Source: JADJNY01 sp046349615 | GTDB lineage: Bacteria > Planctomycetota > UBA1135 > GCA-002686595 | Direction of reading: 5' to 3' | Length of the DNA stretch: 64,000 nt | Assembly (NCBI GenBank): GCA_046349615.1 | Contig: JAXMBZ010000011.1 | Coordinates: 122,797 to 186,796, forward strand | Part shown: one piece after another, positions 16,589-26,200 of the stretch | Position numbering within the stretch: the first letter of the stretch is position 1 | How the letters are laid out: each line of letters starts with the position of its first letter | Translations under genes and position numbers: made by a program | Notes under the pieces: model-generated | What the model was told of the DNA's origin: nothing | Database searches by the model: none | Seen by the model: the letters and a program-made list of their open reading frames with translations, nothing else

Positions 16589-18331
16589 TCACCGCGGCCC
16601 CATCCGCAGGACGACGTCGTTCGCTCCCGAGCGCACGCCGCGCGCTCGAGCGCGGAGCGGGCTCGCCGTGTCGAGGCCGCGCACGTTGTTCTCCTTCGTG
16701 CGCGACGGGCAGGCCTCGAGGTCGATCGCTTCGCCCGGCGCGACGCGCAAGCGGAACCGGCCGTCCTCGTCCGTGTACGCGAAGTCGAGCTCCGCACCGC
16801 TCGACGACTTCGCCGTCACGCCCGCGAACGCGACCGGCCTCCCGTCCGCATCGACGACTCGTCCCGCGACGAACGCCGCCGCCGCGAGCACGACCTGCAC
16901 CTCGTTCGCGCCGGGGAGCACGTTCTCGAGCGTCGTCTCCGGCAACACGCCGGTCGTCGACTGCGCGGGACGCACGCGCAGGAGCATCGGTTTGCGTCCG
17001 AGCCCCGCGATTTCGAACCGTCCGCGCTCGTCCGTGCGCGCGCTCCCCCGCACGCCGAGCGCGATCGCTTCGACTTCGGCCCCCGCCGCCGGATGGAGCT
17101 CCGCGTCGAGCACGAGGCCGCGCAGCTTCCGCGTGCGCGCCACGACGATGCGCGCGGTCGCCCTCCCCTCCGTGCCGAGCCAGCACATCGTCCCCGGGCG
17201 ACGCTCCGCGTCGGTGAGCTCGCCCGTCCCGTCGACACCGACGCCCTCGAGCGGCGCACCTTCCGCGTCGACGCACGCGACGACGCGATAGCGACTGGGC
17301 AGGAGACCGCCGAAGGAGAAGCTCCCGTCGCCCGCCGTCAGCACGCGGCGCGGCGCCGAGTCGGCGTCGATCCCGTTGCGCGCGACGTAGTCGCCGAGCA
17401 GCTCCTTGCGCAGCTCGACGACGATGCCGGCGAGCGGCTCGCTCGTGCTCTCCGGCTCGCCCTTCCACGCCCGCACGACCGTGCCGGACAACGTGTAGGG
17501 CTCGCCGAGGACGACGTCGCCGAAGTCGAACTCGCGCAACGCACGGCTCTCGATCCCGGCCTCGCGCAGCGCGATGCCGCGCGCTCCGGCGCGCACCTGG
17601 AGGCGGAACAGCGCCTGCGCGGGAACGTCGACGATGCGAAAGCGGCCCTCGCCGTCGGTGCGGGCGTCCTTCCACTCGGCGAAGTTCGAGCTCGGCGGGG
17701 CCGACAACCCGTCGAGGTCGATGCTCTGCGGATCGGAGACCTCGACGCACTCGAGCAGCACCAGCACTCCGGCGGCAGGCGCGCCCTGCCGATCGAGCAC
17801 GCGGCCGATCACGGAGCGGTTCGGTTGGAGCGTGAAGTCCTGCGTGACGCGCGCGGTCGAGATCCCATCGAGTACGACCGTCGCGCGCGCGAAGCCCGGC
17901 GCCTGCGCGGAGAGCGCGAGCTGGCGCGGGCCTTTTTCGACGACAAAGCGGAAGCGGCCGTCGGGATCCGCCGTGGTCGTCTTCATGCCGGAGCGGTCGT
18001 TGTCGGCGGGCAGGAGCCACACGTGCGCCCCGGGGATCGTGCGCTGCGCGCCGTCCTCGCGCACGACGCCCTCGACGATCGCGTGCGCGTCGTCGGCGGG
18101 CGCATCGAGCGGCGGGAGCACTCCGTCCACCGCGCGCGCGCGCTCGACGGGCTCGAGCGCGTTGGGCACGGGCGCCGCCGATTCGACGACGTGGGGCGCG
18201 GTCGGATCCGCTCCGTCGGCGACGTCCTTCGCACCGGTTTCGTTCGGGACGATCAGACCGAAGCGCGCGATCGCGAGCACGAGGCACGCGACGGCGAGCA
18301 GCAGGGCGAGGACGAGCGCGGGACGGCGCAT
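16589..18331 (-). CDS. Membrane-anchored protein with carboxypeptidase-regulatory-like domains (I)
   Basis: 580 residues. One N-terminal hydrophobic helix (residues 5-27, ALVLALLLAVACLVLAIARF) anchors a long extracytoplasmic part. That part contains four or more beta-sandwich units of the carboxypeptidase-regulatory/CNA-B type. They show recurring G-x-V-x-D-x-x-G-x-P or A-G-x-V turns and closing phrases such as DPDGRFRFVVE, DGEGRFRIVDV, DERGRFEIAGL and DEDGRFRLRVA. Such domains are usually structural spacers in surface proteins. No catalytic domain is attached. A related protein is encoded at 53203-55431. It is transcribed divergently from the SGNH pair, with 142 bases between. Confidence 0.8.
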   Translation of the reverse strand: MRRPALVLALLLAVACLVLAIARFGLIVPNETGAKDVADGADPTAPHVVESAAPVPNALEPVERARAVDGVLPPLDAPADDAHAIVEGVVREDGAQRTIPGAHVWLLPADNDRSGMKTTTADPDGRFRFVVEKGPRQLALSAQAPGFARATVVLDGISTARVTQDFTLQPNRSVIGRVLDRQGAPAAGVLVLLECVEVSDPQSIDLDGLSAPPSSNFAEWKDARTDGEGRFRIVDVPAQALFRLQVRAGARGIALREAGIESRALREFDFGDVVLGEPYTLSGTVVRAWKGEPESTSEPLAGIVVELRKELLGDYVARNGIDADSAPRRVLTAGDGSFSFGGLLPSRYRVVACVDAEGAPLEGVGVDGTGELTDAERRPGTMCWLGTEGRATARIVVARTRKLRGLVLDAELHPAAGAEVEAIALGVRGSARTDERGRFEIAGLGRKPMLLRVRPAQSTTGVLPETTLENVLPGANEVQVVLAAAAFVAGRVVDADGRPVAFAGVTAKSSSGAELDFAYTDEDGRFRLRVAPGEAIDLEACPSRTKENNVRGLDTASPLRARARGVRSGANDVVLRMGPR

Positions 18332-18473
18332 GCGGGGCCTACGGAAGCCTCGTGCGGAGCGCGAGCACGGGCTCCACGGATCCTACCCTTCGGCTCGCTT
18401 CTCGCCCCGCCCGAGGATCCTCGCCGCTCGGCGCGCGACTCCGCCCGAGCGCGTCCCCTAGAATCCCCGGCCG

Positions 18474-19571
18474 ATGTCCGCCCCCGACGAGGGAACGAAG
18501 CCCCGCTCCAGCGTTGCGCGCAAGCTCGCGCTCGGGCTCGGCTCCTTCCTCGTCGCGCTCGTGCTGGTCGAGCTCGGCCTGCGCCTCTTCCATCCGGTCG
18601 ACTACCGCCGCCCCGTGACCGTGCCGCCGGGAAACGTCTGGGTCGCCGGACTCCACCAGCCTTCGAACGTGCCCGGCCTCACCTACGAGCTCCGTCCCGG
18701 CGCGATCGCCGAGGCGAAGGACGCGAAGGGCGCGCGCGTCGTCGTCAACGCGCACGGCATGCGCGGGCCCGAGCTCGTCGAGCCGAAGGGCGCGCGCACG
18801 CTGCGCATCGCCGTGCTCGGCGATTCCGTCGCGTTCGGGTTCGGCGTCGAGCAGGACGCGATGTTCACGGCGCGCCTCGCGGCGAAGTTCGGCGCGCTCT
18901 CCGACCGCGCGCACGAGTACGAAGTGCTCGACTTCGCGGTGACGGGCTACAGCTCGCGCGAGGAAGCCGCCGTGCTCGAGGCGAAGGCGCTCCCGCTCGC
19001 GCCCGACGTGATCGTCGTCGCGTACTACCTGAACGACCCCGATTTCGGGCCCGTCAACGCGCTGCGCATGGCGTTCCACCGCACCGAAGCGTGGGAGCGC
19101 TCCGAGCTGCTGCGCCTCCTCGCGCAGAAGAAGGACCAGATGGAGCGCGCGCGGCTCGGCGGCGGCGACTACTACCGCTGGCTCCACGCGCCCGAGACCG
19201 ACGAGTGGAAGAGCGTGCCCGAGGCGTTCGCGCGCATGCACGCGCTCGCGGACGCGCGGCACCTGAAGGTCGTGCTCGCGATCTTCCCGACCTTCGCGCT
19301 CGACGTCCCGCGCGGCGCGACGCGCTCGCTCTTCGCGACGTGGGACGAGTACGGCTACGCGCCGCTCCACGCGCAGGTCCGCGCCGCGGCGGAGAAGGAG
19401 GCGTTCGTCGTGCTCGACGTGCTCGACGTCTTCCGCGCGTCGGGCAAGACGCCGCGCGAGCTCGCGCAGGATCCCGATCATCCGAACGCGGCGGGACACG
19501 AACTCGCGGCCGAGGCGCTCCTCCGGCTCCTCGTCGCGCGCCACGCCGAGCTCCTCGGGTGCCCGCGATGA
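18474..19571 (+). CDS. Membrane-anchored SGNH/GDSL hydrolase (I)
   Basis: 365 residues. A hydrophobic N-terminal helix (LALGLGSFLVALVLVELGL, ~residues 17-35) likely holds it on the outer face of the membrane. The SGNH blocks are all present: VLGDSVAFGFG with nucleophile Ser118, the Gly of VTGYSSREE, the Asn of YYLNDPD, and DPDHPNAAGH for the Asp-x-x-His. The fold hydrolyses or transfers acyl groups, often acetyl esters on polysaccharides. The stop overlaps the start of the next, similar gene by ATGA, so the two are translationally coupled. Both belong to the acyl-ester cluster running to 23180. Substrate unknown. Confidence 0.85.
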   Translation: MSAPDEGTKPRSSVARKLALGLGSFLVALVLVELGLRLFHPVDYRRPVTVPPGNVWVAGLHQPSNVPGLTYELRPGAIAEAKDAKGARVVVNAHGMRGPELVEPKGARTLRIAVLGDSVAFGFGVEQDAMFTARLAAKFGALSDRAHEYEVLDFAVTGYSSREEAAVLEAKALPLAPDVIVVAYYLNDPDFGPVNALRMAFHRTEAWERSELLRLLAQKKDQMERARLGGGDYYRWLHAPETDEWKSVPEAFARMHALADARHLKVVLAIFPTFALDVPRGATRSLFATWDEYGYAPLHAQVRAAAEKEAFVVLDVLDVFRASGKTPRELAQDPDHPNAAGHELAAEALLRLLVARHAELLGCPR

Positions 19572-20614
19572 AGCTCCTCCCTCGTTCGAAACCGCTGCGC
19601 GCGCTCGTCGTGTCGACGACGACGCTCGTCCTCGCCCTGCTCGGAGCCGAGCTCTACCTGCGCGCCTTCGCTCCGGTCCGCTTCCGCGCGCCCGTCGAGG
19701 ACCTGCCCGACGCCGAGTGGCGCACGTTCGTGCACCGCCGCTCGGAAGTCCCCGGGCTCCGCTACGAGCTCGCGCCGAACGTCTCGAAGGACATGCCGAC
19801 GATGCACGTCGAGACGAACGCGCTCGGCATGCGCGGACATCCGCCCGAGTCGCCGCGAGGCGCGGAGCTCCTGCGCGTCGCAGCGGTCGGCGACTCGGTC
19901 ACGTTCGGCTTCGGAGTCGCGGCGGAGGACGCATGGCCCGCCCGGCTCGAGACGCTGCTCGGCGAATGGGCCGCAGCGAGCTCGCGGCGGTGCGAGGTGC
20001 TCAACTTCGGCGTCGGCGGGTACAGCACGCGCGACGAGTCGATCGTCGTCGAGGCGAAGGCGCTCCCGCTCCAGCCCGACCTCGTGGTCGTCGCCTACTT
20101 CCTGAACGACCCGGACTACGATCCGACGCACTACCAGCTCCTCCACCGCTACTTCCGCGGCACGATCTGGTGGGAGCACTCGCATCTCGCGCGCCTCGTC
20201 GCGCGCTGGAAGTTCGAGCGCGAGCGCGACGCCGCGGGCGGGCTCTATCGCTGGTATCACCGGCAGGACTCGGACCGCTGGCAGAGCGTCCTCACGGGCT
20301 TCGACCGCATCCGCGATCGCACGACGGAGGCGCGCGTGCCGGTGCTGCTCGTCGTGTTCCCCTGCTACCGCGACTTCACGCGGTGGGAGGACTACCCGTA
20401 CGTCGACCTGCACGAGCGCGTGCTCTCCGCGGCGCGCGAGCGCGGGTTCGCGACGCTCGACCTCGTGCCCGCGTTCGCCGCGAGCGGGAAGCCGCCGGGC
20501 GAGCTCAGCGTCGACCCCGAGCATCCGAACGCGCTCGGCCACGCGCTCGCGGCGCGGGCGATCGCGGAGTTCGTCGAGGCGCACGCGGCGGAGCTCCTGC
20601 GCTCCGCGCGCTGA
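19568..20614 (+). CDS. Membrane-anchored SGNH/GDSL hydrolase (II)
   Basis: 348 residues. The start is ATG at 19568, overlapping the previous stop (ATGA). The layout matches its neighbour: an N-terminal helix (LVVSTTTLVLALLGAELYL), AVGDSVTFGFG with Ser110, the Gly of GVGGYSTRDE, the Asn of YFLNDPD, and DPEHPNALGH. The pair arose by tandem duplication but has diverged widely between the conserved blocks, so the two proteins may act on different esters. It converges with the MBOAT gene 12 bases away, leaving almost no room for a terminator. Activity is likely since all SGNH residues are kept. Confidence 0.85.
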   Translation: MKLLPRSKPLRALVVSTTTLVLALLGAELYLRAFAPVRFRAPVEDLPDAEWRTFVHRRSEVPGLRYELAPNVSKDMPTMHVETNALGMRGHPPESPRGAELLRVAAVGDSVTFGFGVAAEDAWPARLETLLGEWAAASSRRCEVLNFGVGGYSTRDESIVVEAKALPLQPDLVVVAYFLNDPDYDPTHYQLLHRYFRGTIWWEHSHLARLVARWKFERERDAAGGLYRWYHRQDSDRWQSVLTGFDRIRDRTTEARVPVLLVVFPCYRDFTRWEDYPYVDLHERVLSAARERGFATLDLVPAFAASGKPPGELSVDPEHPNALGHALAARAIAEFVEAHAAELLRSAR

Positions 20615-20626
20615 CGGTTCGTCCGT

Positions 20627-22033
20627 TCAAAACTGGAAGTAGATGAACGGCGTCGTCCCCGTCGCGACCCACGGCAGCGCGAGGGCCCACGCGATGCCGT
20701 AGGCGAGCGCGAAGGCCCAGTCCGGCGCCTTGCGTTCGAACGGCAGGAGCGTGCGCCGGCGCGCGAGGACGTGCGCGACGAACAGCACGACGACGAAGGG
20801 CACCCAGCGCCACGTGAGCGCTGCGCCGCCGTCCGCGCCCGTGCCGAGGAGGTTCTTCCACACCTGCGCCGCCGTCGCGAAGTCGGGCGCGCGGAACACG
20901 ACCCACGCGAGGAGCACCGCGAGCGGCGTGAGCACCCAACCGAGCGCGCCGCCGAACGCACCGAGCGCGCTCTCCCTCGCGACGCGCGCGCTCCACACGC
21001 GGTGGACGACGAGGTATGCGCCGTGCATCGCGCCCCAACACACGAACGTCCACTTCGCGCCGTGCCAGAGGCCGCACAGCAGGAACACGATTCCGAGGTT
21101 CACGTATGTGCGCGACGGCGACACGCGGTTCCCGCCGAGCGGGATGTAGAGGTAGTCGCGGAACCAAGTCGACAGCGACACGTGCCAGCGCCGCCAGAAC
21201 GTCGTGATGTCGGTCGCGAGGTACGGGAAGTCGAAGTTGAGCGTGAGCTGGTACCCGAACAGCGCGGCGGTCGCGATCGCCATGTCGCTGTAGCCCGAGA
21301 AGTCGCAGTAGATCTGCACCGCGTACAGCACGACGCCGATCCAGCTCGCGAACGCGCCGTACTGCTCGGGGTGTTCGAAGAGCGCGTCGACGCTCGGCGC
21401 GACCTGGTCGGCGATGCACGCCTTCTTCACGAAGCCGACGAGGAACAGGACGAGCGCCGGACGCAGCGCGACGTCCGCCCACCGCTTGAGCGTGTCGAGC
21501 TGCGGCAGGAAGTCGACCGCGCGCACGATCGGGCCCGCGACGAGCTGCGGGAAGAACGTCACGAACAGGGCGAAGTCGAGGTAGCTCTTCGCCGGCTTCA
21601 GCTCGCGTCGATAGACGTCGAACGTGTAGCTCATCGACTGGAACGTGTAGAAGCTCACGCCCACCGGCAGGACGATGTCGAGCGTGCGCGGACTCGCGTG
21701 GAACCCGAGCCAGGCGCTGAACGTCGCCGCGGAGTCGACGAAGAAGTTGAAGTACTTGAAGAACCCGAGGATCCCGAGGTTCCCCGCGAGCGACAGCGCG
21801 AGCCAGAGCTTCCGTCCGCCGGGAACGCGCTCGCGCCCGAGCATCGCGCCGATCACGAAGTCCATCGTGAGCGTCGCGAACATGAGCGCGAGGAAGCGCA
21901 CGTCCCACGCGCCGTAGAACGCGCACGAGCACGCGAGCAGCCAGAGCTTGCGCGCGTTCGAGCCGCGCAGGCTCCAGTGGACGAGGAAGCCGACGAGGAG
22001 CAGGACGAAGAAGCGGCCCTCGGTGAAGATCAA
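20627..22033 (-). CDS. MBOAT O-acyltransferase (AlgI/PatA-like)
   Basis: 468 residues, ~10-12 membrane helices. The start codon is TTG at 22033 (GGGAG upstream, 16 bases after the preceding stop) and gives the usual MBOAT opening (MIFTEGRFFVLLLVGFLVHW). Family signatures are present: RRWHVSLSTWFRDYLYIPLG (residues 281-300) and the active-site histidines in GLWHGAKW (His324) and GAMHG (His337). AlgI-type proteins pass acetyl groups from a cytoplasmic donor across the membrane to a periplasmic partner that acetylates a polysaccharide. The upstream gene encodes an SGNH-like protein that is a good candidate partner. The polymer modified here is unknown. Confidence 0.9.
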   Translation of the reverse strand: MIFTEGRFFVLLLVGFLVHWSLRGSNARKLWLLACSCAFYGAWDVRFLALMFATLTMDFVIGAMLGRERVPGGRKLWLALSLAGNLGILGFFKYFNFFVDSAATFSAWLGFHASPRTLDIVLPVGVSFYTFQSMSYTFDVYRRELKPAKSYLDFALFVTFFPQLVAGPIVRAVDFLPQLDTLKRWADVALRPALVLFLVGFVKKACIADQVAPSVDALFEHPEQYGAFASWIGVVLYAVQIYCDFSGYSDMAIATAALFGYQLTLNFDFPYLATDITTFWRRWHVSLSTWFRDYLYIPLGGNRVSPSRTYVNLGIVFLLCGLWHGAKWTFVCWGAMHGAYLVVHRVWSARVARESALGAFGGALGWVLTPLAVLLAWVVFRAPDFATAAQVWKNLLGTGADGGAALTWRWVPFVVVLFVAHVLARRRTLLPFERKAPDWAFALAYGIAWALALPWVATGTTPFIYFQF

Positions 22034-22049
22034 GGCTGGCGCGCTCCCT

Positions 22050-23180
22050 TCACCGCTTCGCCTTCGCGAATTCGACGAACTCGCGCGCCAGGACCTTCGA
22101 GAACTCGGTCGCGCCAGCGCGGGAGAGGTGTCCCGCGTCGTAGCGCGAGTCGACGGTGAAGAACTGCGGCCACGCGTCGGGCAGGTTGAAGTCGAGCAAG
22201 CGCTCGATCTTCCCCGCGTGCTGGAGCGCGCGCCGATCCGGCCGCGGGACGCGATCGGGGAGCACGACGTACACGATCTCCGCGCCGGCCGCGCGAACGA
22301 GTTCCTGCTGCGCCGCGAGGGCCGGCAGGTTCAAGGTCTCGACGTCGGGATACGCGTCGTTGCCGGCCCGCACGTCCTCGACTCGCCGCGCGAAGGTCGC
22401 GGGGTTCTCGACGAGAAGCCGGTGCCGCTCCGCGTCGTTCGCGTCGGCGTTGTCCTCGAACGCGACGAAGCCGCTCGCCGCATCGAGCTCCTCGGGCGAC
22501 AGCATGCGCCGTCGGTTCGCGGTGAGTTCCTCCCCGAGGACCTCGCCCAGGATCGCGCGGCCTTGCCCGTAGTTCGTCACGTTCCACGCGAGCACCTGCA
22601 CGTGCCGGCGCGCGAGATCGGCGCGCCACGCGACCTCGAGCGCACCCACCGCTTCGAGACTGGGCGCGATCCGGGGGTTCTCCTCGCGCCACTGTCGTGC
22701 GTCGCTCTCCGCGATGGGCCACACCGAGATCGAGCGCAGGACGTCCCGCGTGCATTCCGGTGTGTGCCAGAACACCGAGCGGCTCGACTCGACGTCGTCC
22801 GTCGCCTCGAAGCGCGGGTCCATGGGCCCGCCCTCGTAGAGCACCCACCGCAGCGCCTTCGGCCTGCGCTCCAGCACCGCGCGGAGGATCAGGTCCATCT
22901 CGAACGGCCGCACTCCGCCGACGCCGAAGTTGAAGGCCCGCAGGCGCTCGCCGCGCTCCGCGAGCTCCGCTTCGAACGCGCGCGGGTCGAACGCGCGGAA
23001 CACGCGGCTCGATCCGACGAAGACGACGTCGTGCTCGTCCGCATGCTCGTTCCACCACCGCAGCTTCGCGGCGAGGCCGTACTCCTCGGGCCACGGGACG
23101 AGCGGGCGGATCAGAGCCGCGGTCGCACCGAAGCCGAGCCCCGCGAGGAGGACGAGCGAGCCCGCACGTGCGACGCTCAT
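22050..23180 (-). CDS. SGNH-like protein, probable partner of the MBOAT acyltransferase
   Basis: 376 residues. One N-terminal hydrophobic segment (VLLAGLGFGATAALI) is followed by an extracytoplasmic domain. Block I reads VFVGSSRVFRAFDP (Ser58) rather than GDSL, a form seen in AlgJ/DltD-like partners of MBOAT proteins. NFGVGGVRPFE gives the block II Gly, and YDAGHLSRAGATEFS near the C-terminus supplies Asp and His. The gene precedes the MBOAT gene by 16 bases on the same strand, the usual pairing for export-linked O-acetylation systems. Sequence similarity to named partners is too low to specify the substrate. The spacing implies one transcript. Confidence 0.7.
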   Translation of the reverse strand: MSVARAGSLVLLAGLGFGATAALIRPLVPWPEEYGLAAKLRWWNEHADEHDVVFVGSSRVFRAFDPRAFEAELAERGERLRAFNFGVGGVRPFEMDLILRAVLERRPKALRWVLYEGGPMDPRFEATDDVESSRSVFWHTPECTRDVLRSISVWPIAESDARQWREENPRIAPSLEAVGALEVAWRADLARRHVQVLAWNVTNYGQGRAILGEVLGEELTANRRRMLSPEELDAASGFVAFEDNADANDAERHRLLVENPATFARRVEDVRAGNDAYPDVETLNLPALAAQQELVRAAGAEIVYVVLPDRVPRPDRRALQHAGKIERLLDFNLPDAWPQFFTVDSRYDAGHLSRAGATEFSKVLAREFVEFAKAKR

Positions 23181-23285
23181 CGCCGCGCGCCTCCGGACGG
23201 GTGGGGAGTGCCGCGTGCGCTCGCCTCGATGATCGACGTGTTCACGTTCACGATGCGGACCGCAGGACGTGCTGGGCCGGGCAGT

Positions 23286-26200
23286 TTACGGAGCGACGAG
23301 CCACGATGCCCGTGCGTGCTCGGCCGGAACCGTGAAGCCCCCCTTCTCGACGCGCTCGATCGCGCCGCGCAGGAGGGCGCGGAACTCCGACTGGAGCTCC
23401 GCTCGCGCGGCGTCGTGCGCGCTCCGCAGACGGTCGAACACCATCGAGAAGCGCTCCCCGCCCAAGCCGCGCGCCTCACGCACGCCTTCCATGACGTCCA
23501 CGACCAAGAGCCCCATCGCGACGTTCCCACCGGCAGGGCCGAGACGTTTCGCGCCGACGAGCGCACCCACGGACCTGCGCGCGGACCACGCCTCGTGGTA
23601 GATGCGGTCGTCGTAGTCGTCGACTTCGCGCGGGAGCACTTCGTCGAGCGTCGCTTCGAGGCCCGGATCCGCGCGCCGGTGGAACTCGAACGTCTTGCCG
23701 TCCGACGTCGTCACCCGTAGGGCGCGTGCGCTCTCCCTGTGGAGCTCGGCGGCGAGGTCCTCTTCGTGCGCGTCGAAGCGCGCGTCGGCCCAGATCGCCG
23801 CTGCGATGTCCGCGACGTCGGCGAAGTCGAGCGGACTCTTCTTCGCGCCCTCGAGTCGCTGGAGCAAGGCCGCGACTTCGGGCCCGAGCGGACCGCAGGC
23901 ATCGTCGATCGGCTTGCGCTCCGCGGCGCGTCGCTCCGAGTTCGCGATGCGCGCGCTCGCGAGCGCATGACCGGCTCGCGCGGCTTTCGCGAGCCATTCA
24001 CGTCCGCTCTCGACGTCGACGTCCGTGCCGCGTCCGCGCAGGAGAGCGTCCGCGCAGAACACCATCATCTCCGGATCGCCGAGCTCCGCCCCGCGCTCGA
24101 AGAGCGGGAACAGGTCCTTCGCCATCATCTCCTCCGAATCGAGCGCGGCGATCGGGCTCCCATAGCGACGACCGACGCGGTGCTGGATCGCCAGTCGCAC
24201 GGAGTCGAGGTGTCCGGCGTCGATCGCGAGCTGCAGCGCCGCGCGGTACGCCTTCACGGCGTCGGCGGCCTTCGGGTCGCGGCTCGCTTCGGCGCGGTCC
24301 GCGAGCACGCGCAGGCGGCGAGCGTCGAGCGCGTAGTAGCTCTGGTCCGCGCGCTCGAGCTCCTCCGGCTTGGCGAGCGCGCCGAGGATCGCCGTCGTGA
24401 AGCGCCGTCCCCCGACGTCGTCGGCGAGCAGGCTCCACGCGAGCGCCCCGGCGAGATCGCGCGCATCCGCCTTCGCGTAGAGCACGCGCGCGGCCTCGAC
24501 GGCGCGCAAGGTCGCGAGACGCGCGCGTTGCGCCGCGTCGCCCGCGTTCGGCGCGGCGAGGAGCGCGTTGCGCCAGAGTTCCTCCGCCGGCTTCACGGGC
24601 GAGGGCGCCTCGGTGACGCCCGCGAGGCGCAGAAACCACGGTTGATCCTTCGGGAATCGCGCCGATTCGCGCTGCGCGTCCGCCCACAGCCCAGCGATGC
24701 TCGGCAGCGGGACGACGTCCGCTTCGGTCTGCGCGGCGAGCAGCGCATCGCGCGTCGCCGTGCCGGCTTCGAGCGCGGCGAACAACGCGGGGAGCTGCGT
24801 ATCCCGCAGTCCGTGGCGCACTTCTGCGCCGAGGTAGTCGACGAGGACCTCGGTGTGGTACCGCTCGTTCTCGGGATCGCGCGCGATCGCCTGCGAGACG
24901 CGCCGGTGGGACTCGGCGGCGAGGCGCAGCGCGCGCGCGCGGTGAACGCGCTCCCCCTCGAGCGTCGCCACGGGTACGCACTCGACGCCGAAGTCGGCCG
25001 CGGCGAGCCCGAAGCCGAGCGCACGCGTCGGGTCCTTCCGCGTCCCGTGCCCATTCCGTTCGAGCACGGCGAGGACGGCGAGCGCCCACACGTTGCCGCG
25101 ATCGAGCTCCTCCTCGAGCCGCGATCGTGCGCGCGCGAGGTCCGCGCCTTCCTCCACGACTCCAGCGCCCTTCAGGTAGAGCGCAGCCGCGTGCACACGG
25201 TCCGTCGCGACTTGTTCGCCCTCCGCGTAGCACTTCGCGAGGTTCACCATCGACGCGCGATCTCCCGCGGCGTGTCCCTTCCACCAGTACGTCATCGCCC
25301 GTGCGCGATCTCGCGCGACGTCGATTCCGTTCCAGTAGCGCGACGCGACCTGCTCGGCGGCCGCGCCGTGTCCGAGATCCGCGGCGTGGGTCATCCACTC
25401 GAGCGCGCGCGCCGCGTCCTTCTCGATCCCGTGGCTCCCGAGCTGGTGAGCGACGGCGAGCTCGAACATCGCCGGGACGTGCCCGGCCTTCGCGGCCTCT
25501 TGGAGCGCGCCGCGCACCGCGTTCTCGTCGCGCGCGGCGCCCTGAACCTCGGCGAGCAGCTCGAACACGCGGCCTTTGCCGACGATCGAGCCTTGCTCCG
25601 CGATCGCGCGCCAGGTGGCGAGTTGCTCGGCGGGCGTCGAGCCCTCCGGCGGCGCCTTCCAGCCGCGTGCGATCGCGCGCTCGAACCACCGCGTGCCCTC
25701 GGGGTCGTCCTCGCGCACGCCGAACCCGTTCCAGTGGACGTAGGCGAGGTCGAAGCACGCCGCGGCGACCTGAACCTCCGCCTGGCGCTTTCGAGCCGCG
25801 AGGTCGAAGAGCGCGGGGAAATGCGGGCCGTCCGCTGCGTTCACCGCGGCGTCCTTCGCCGTGGCGGGCTTCGTCGCGTCGACAGCGGACGGCGCAGGCA
25901 CGACCGCCACCGGCGCGGGCGTGGGAACGAGCTCGCGGGCCGCGATCGCGGGCTGCGCGCTCCACGCCGACACGGGAACGCGCCAGCGCAGCGTGAACTC
26001 CGGCGCGCACGCGAGGAGCTCGTCCTCGAACGTCGCGACGAGGCGATACCGCACGTTCGCAGCGCCGGGGAGCTCGCGCCACGTCGCGAGATCCTCGCTC
26101 ACGTACGCGCGCCCCTCTCTCGAAAGCGCGACGACCTGCGCACCGAGCGCTGCGGCCTCGACGAGGTCGGGCGCTCCGTCGAGCACGCGCGCGCTCCACG

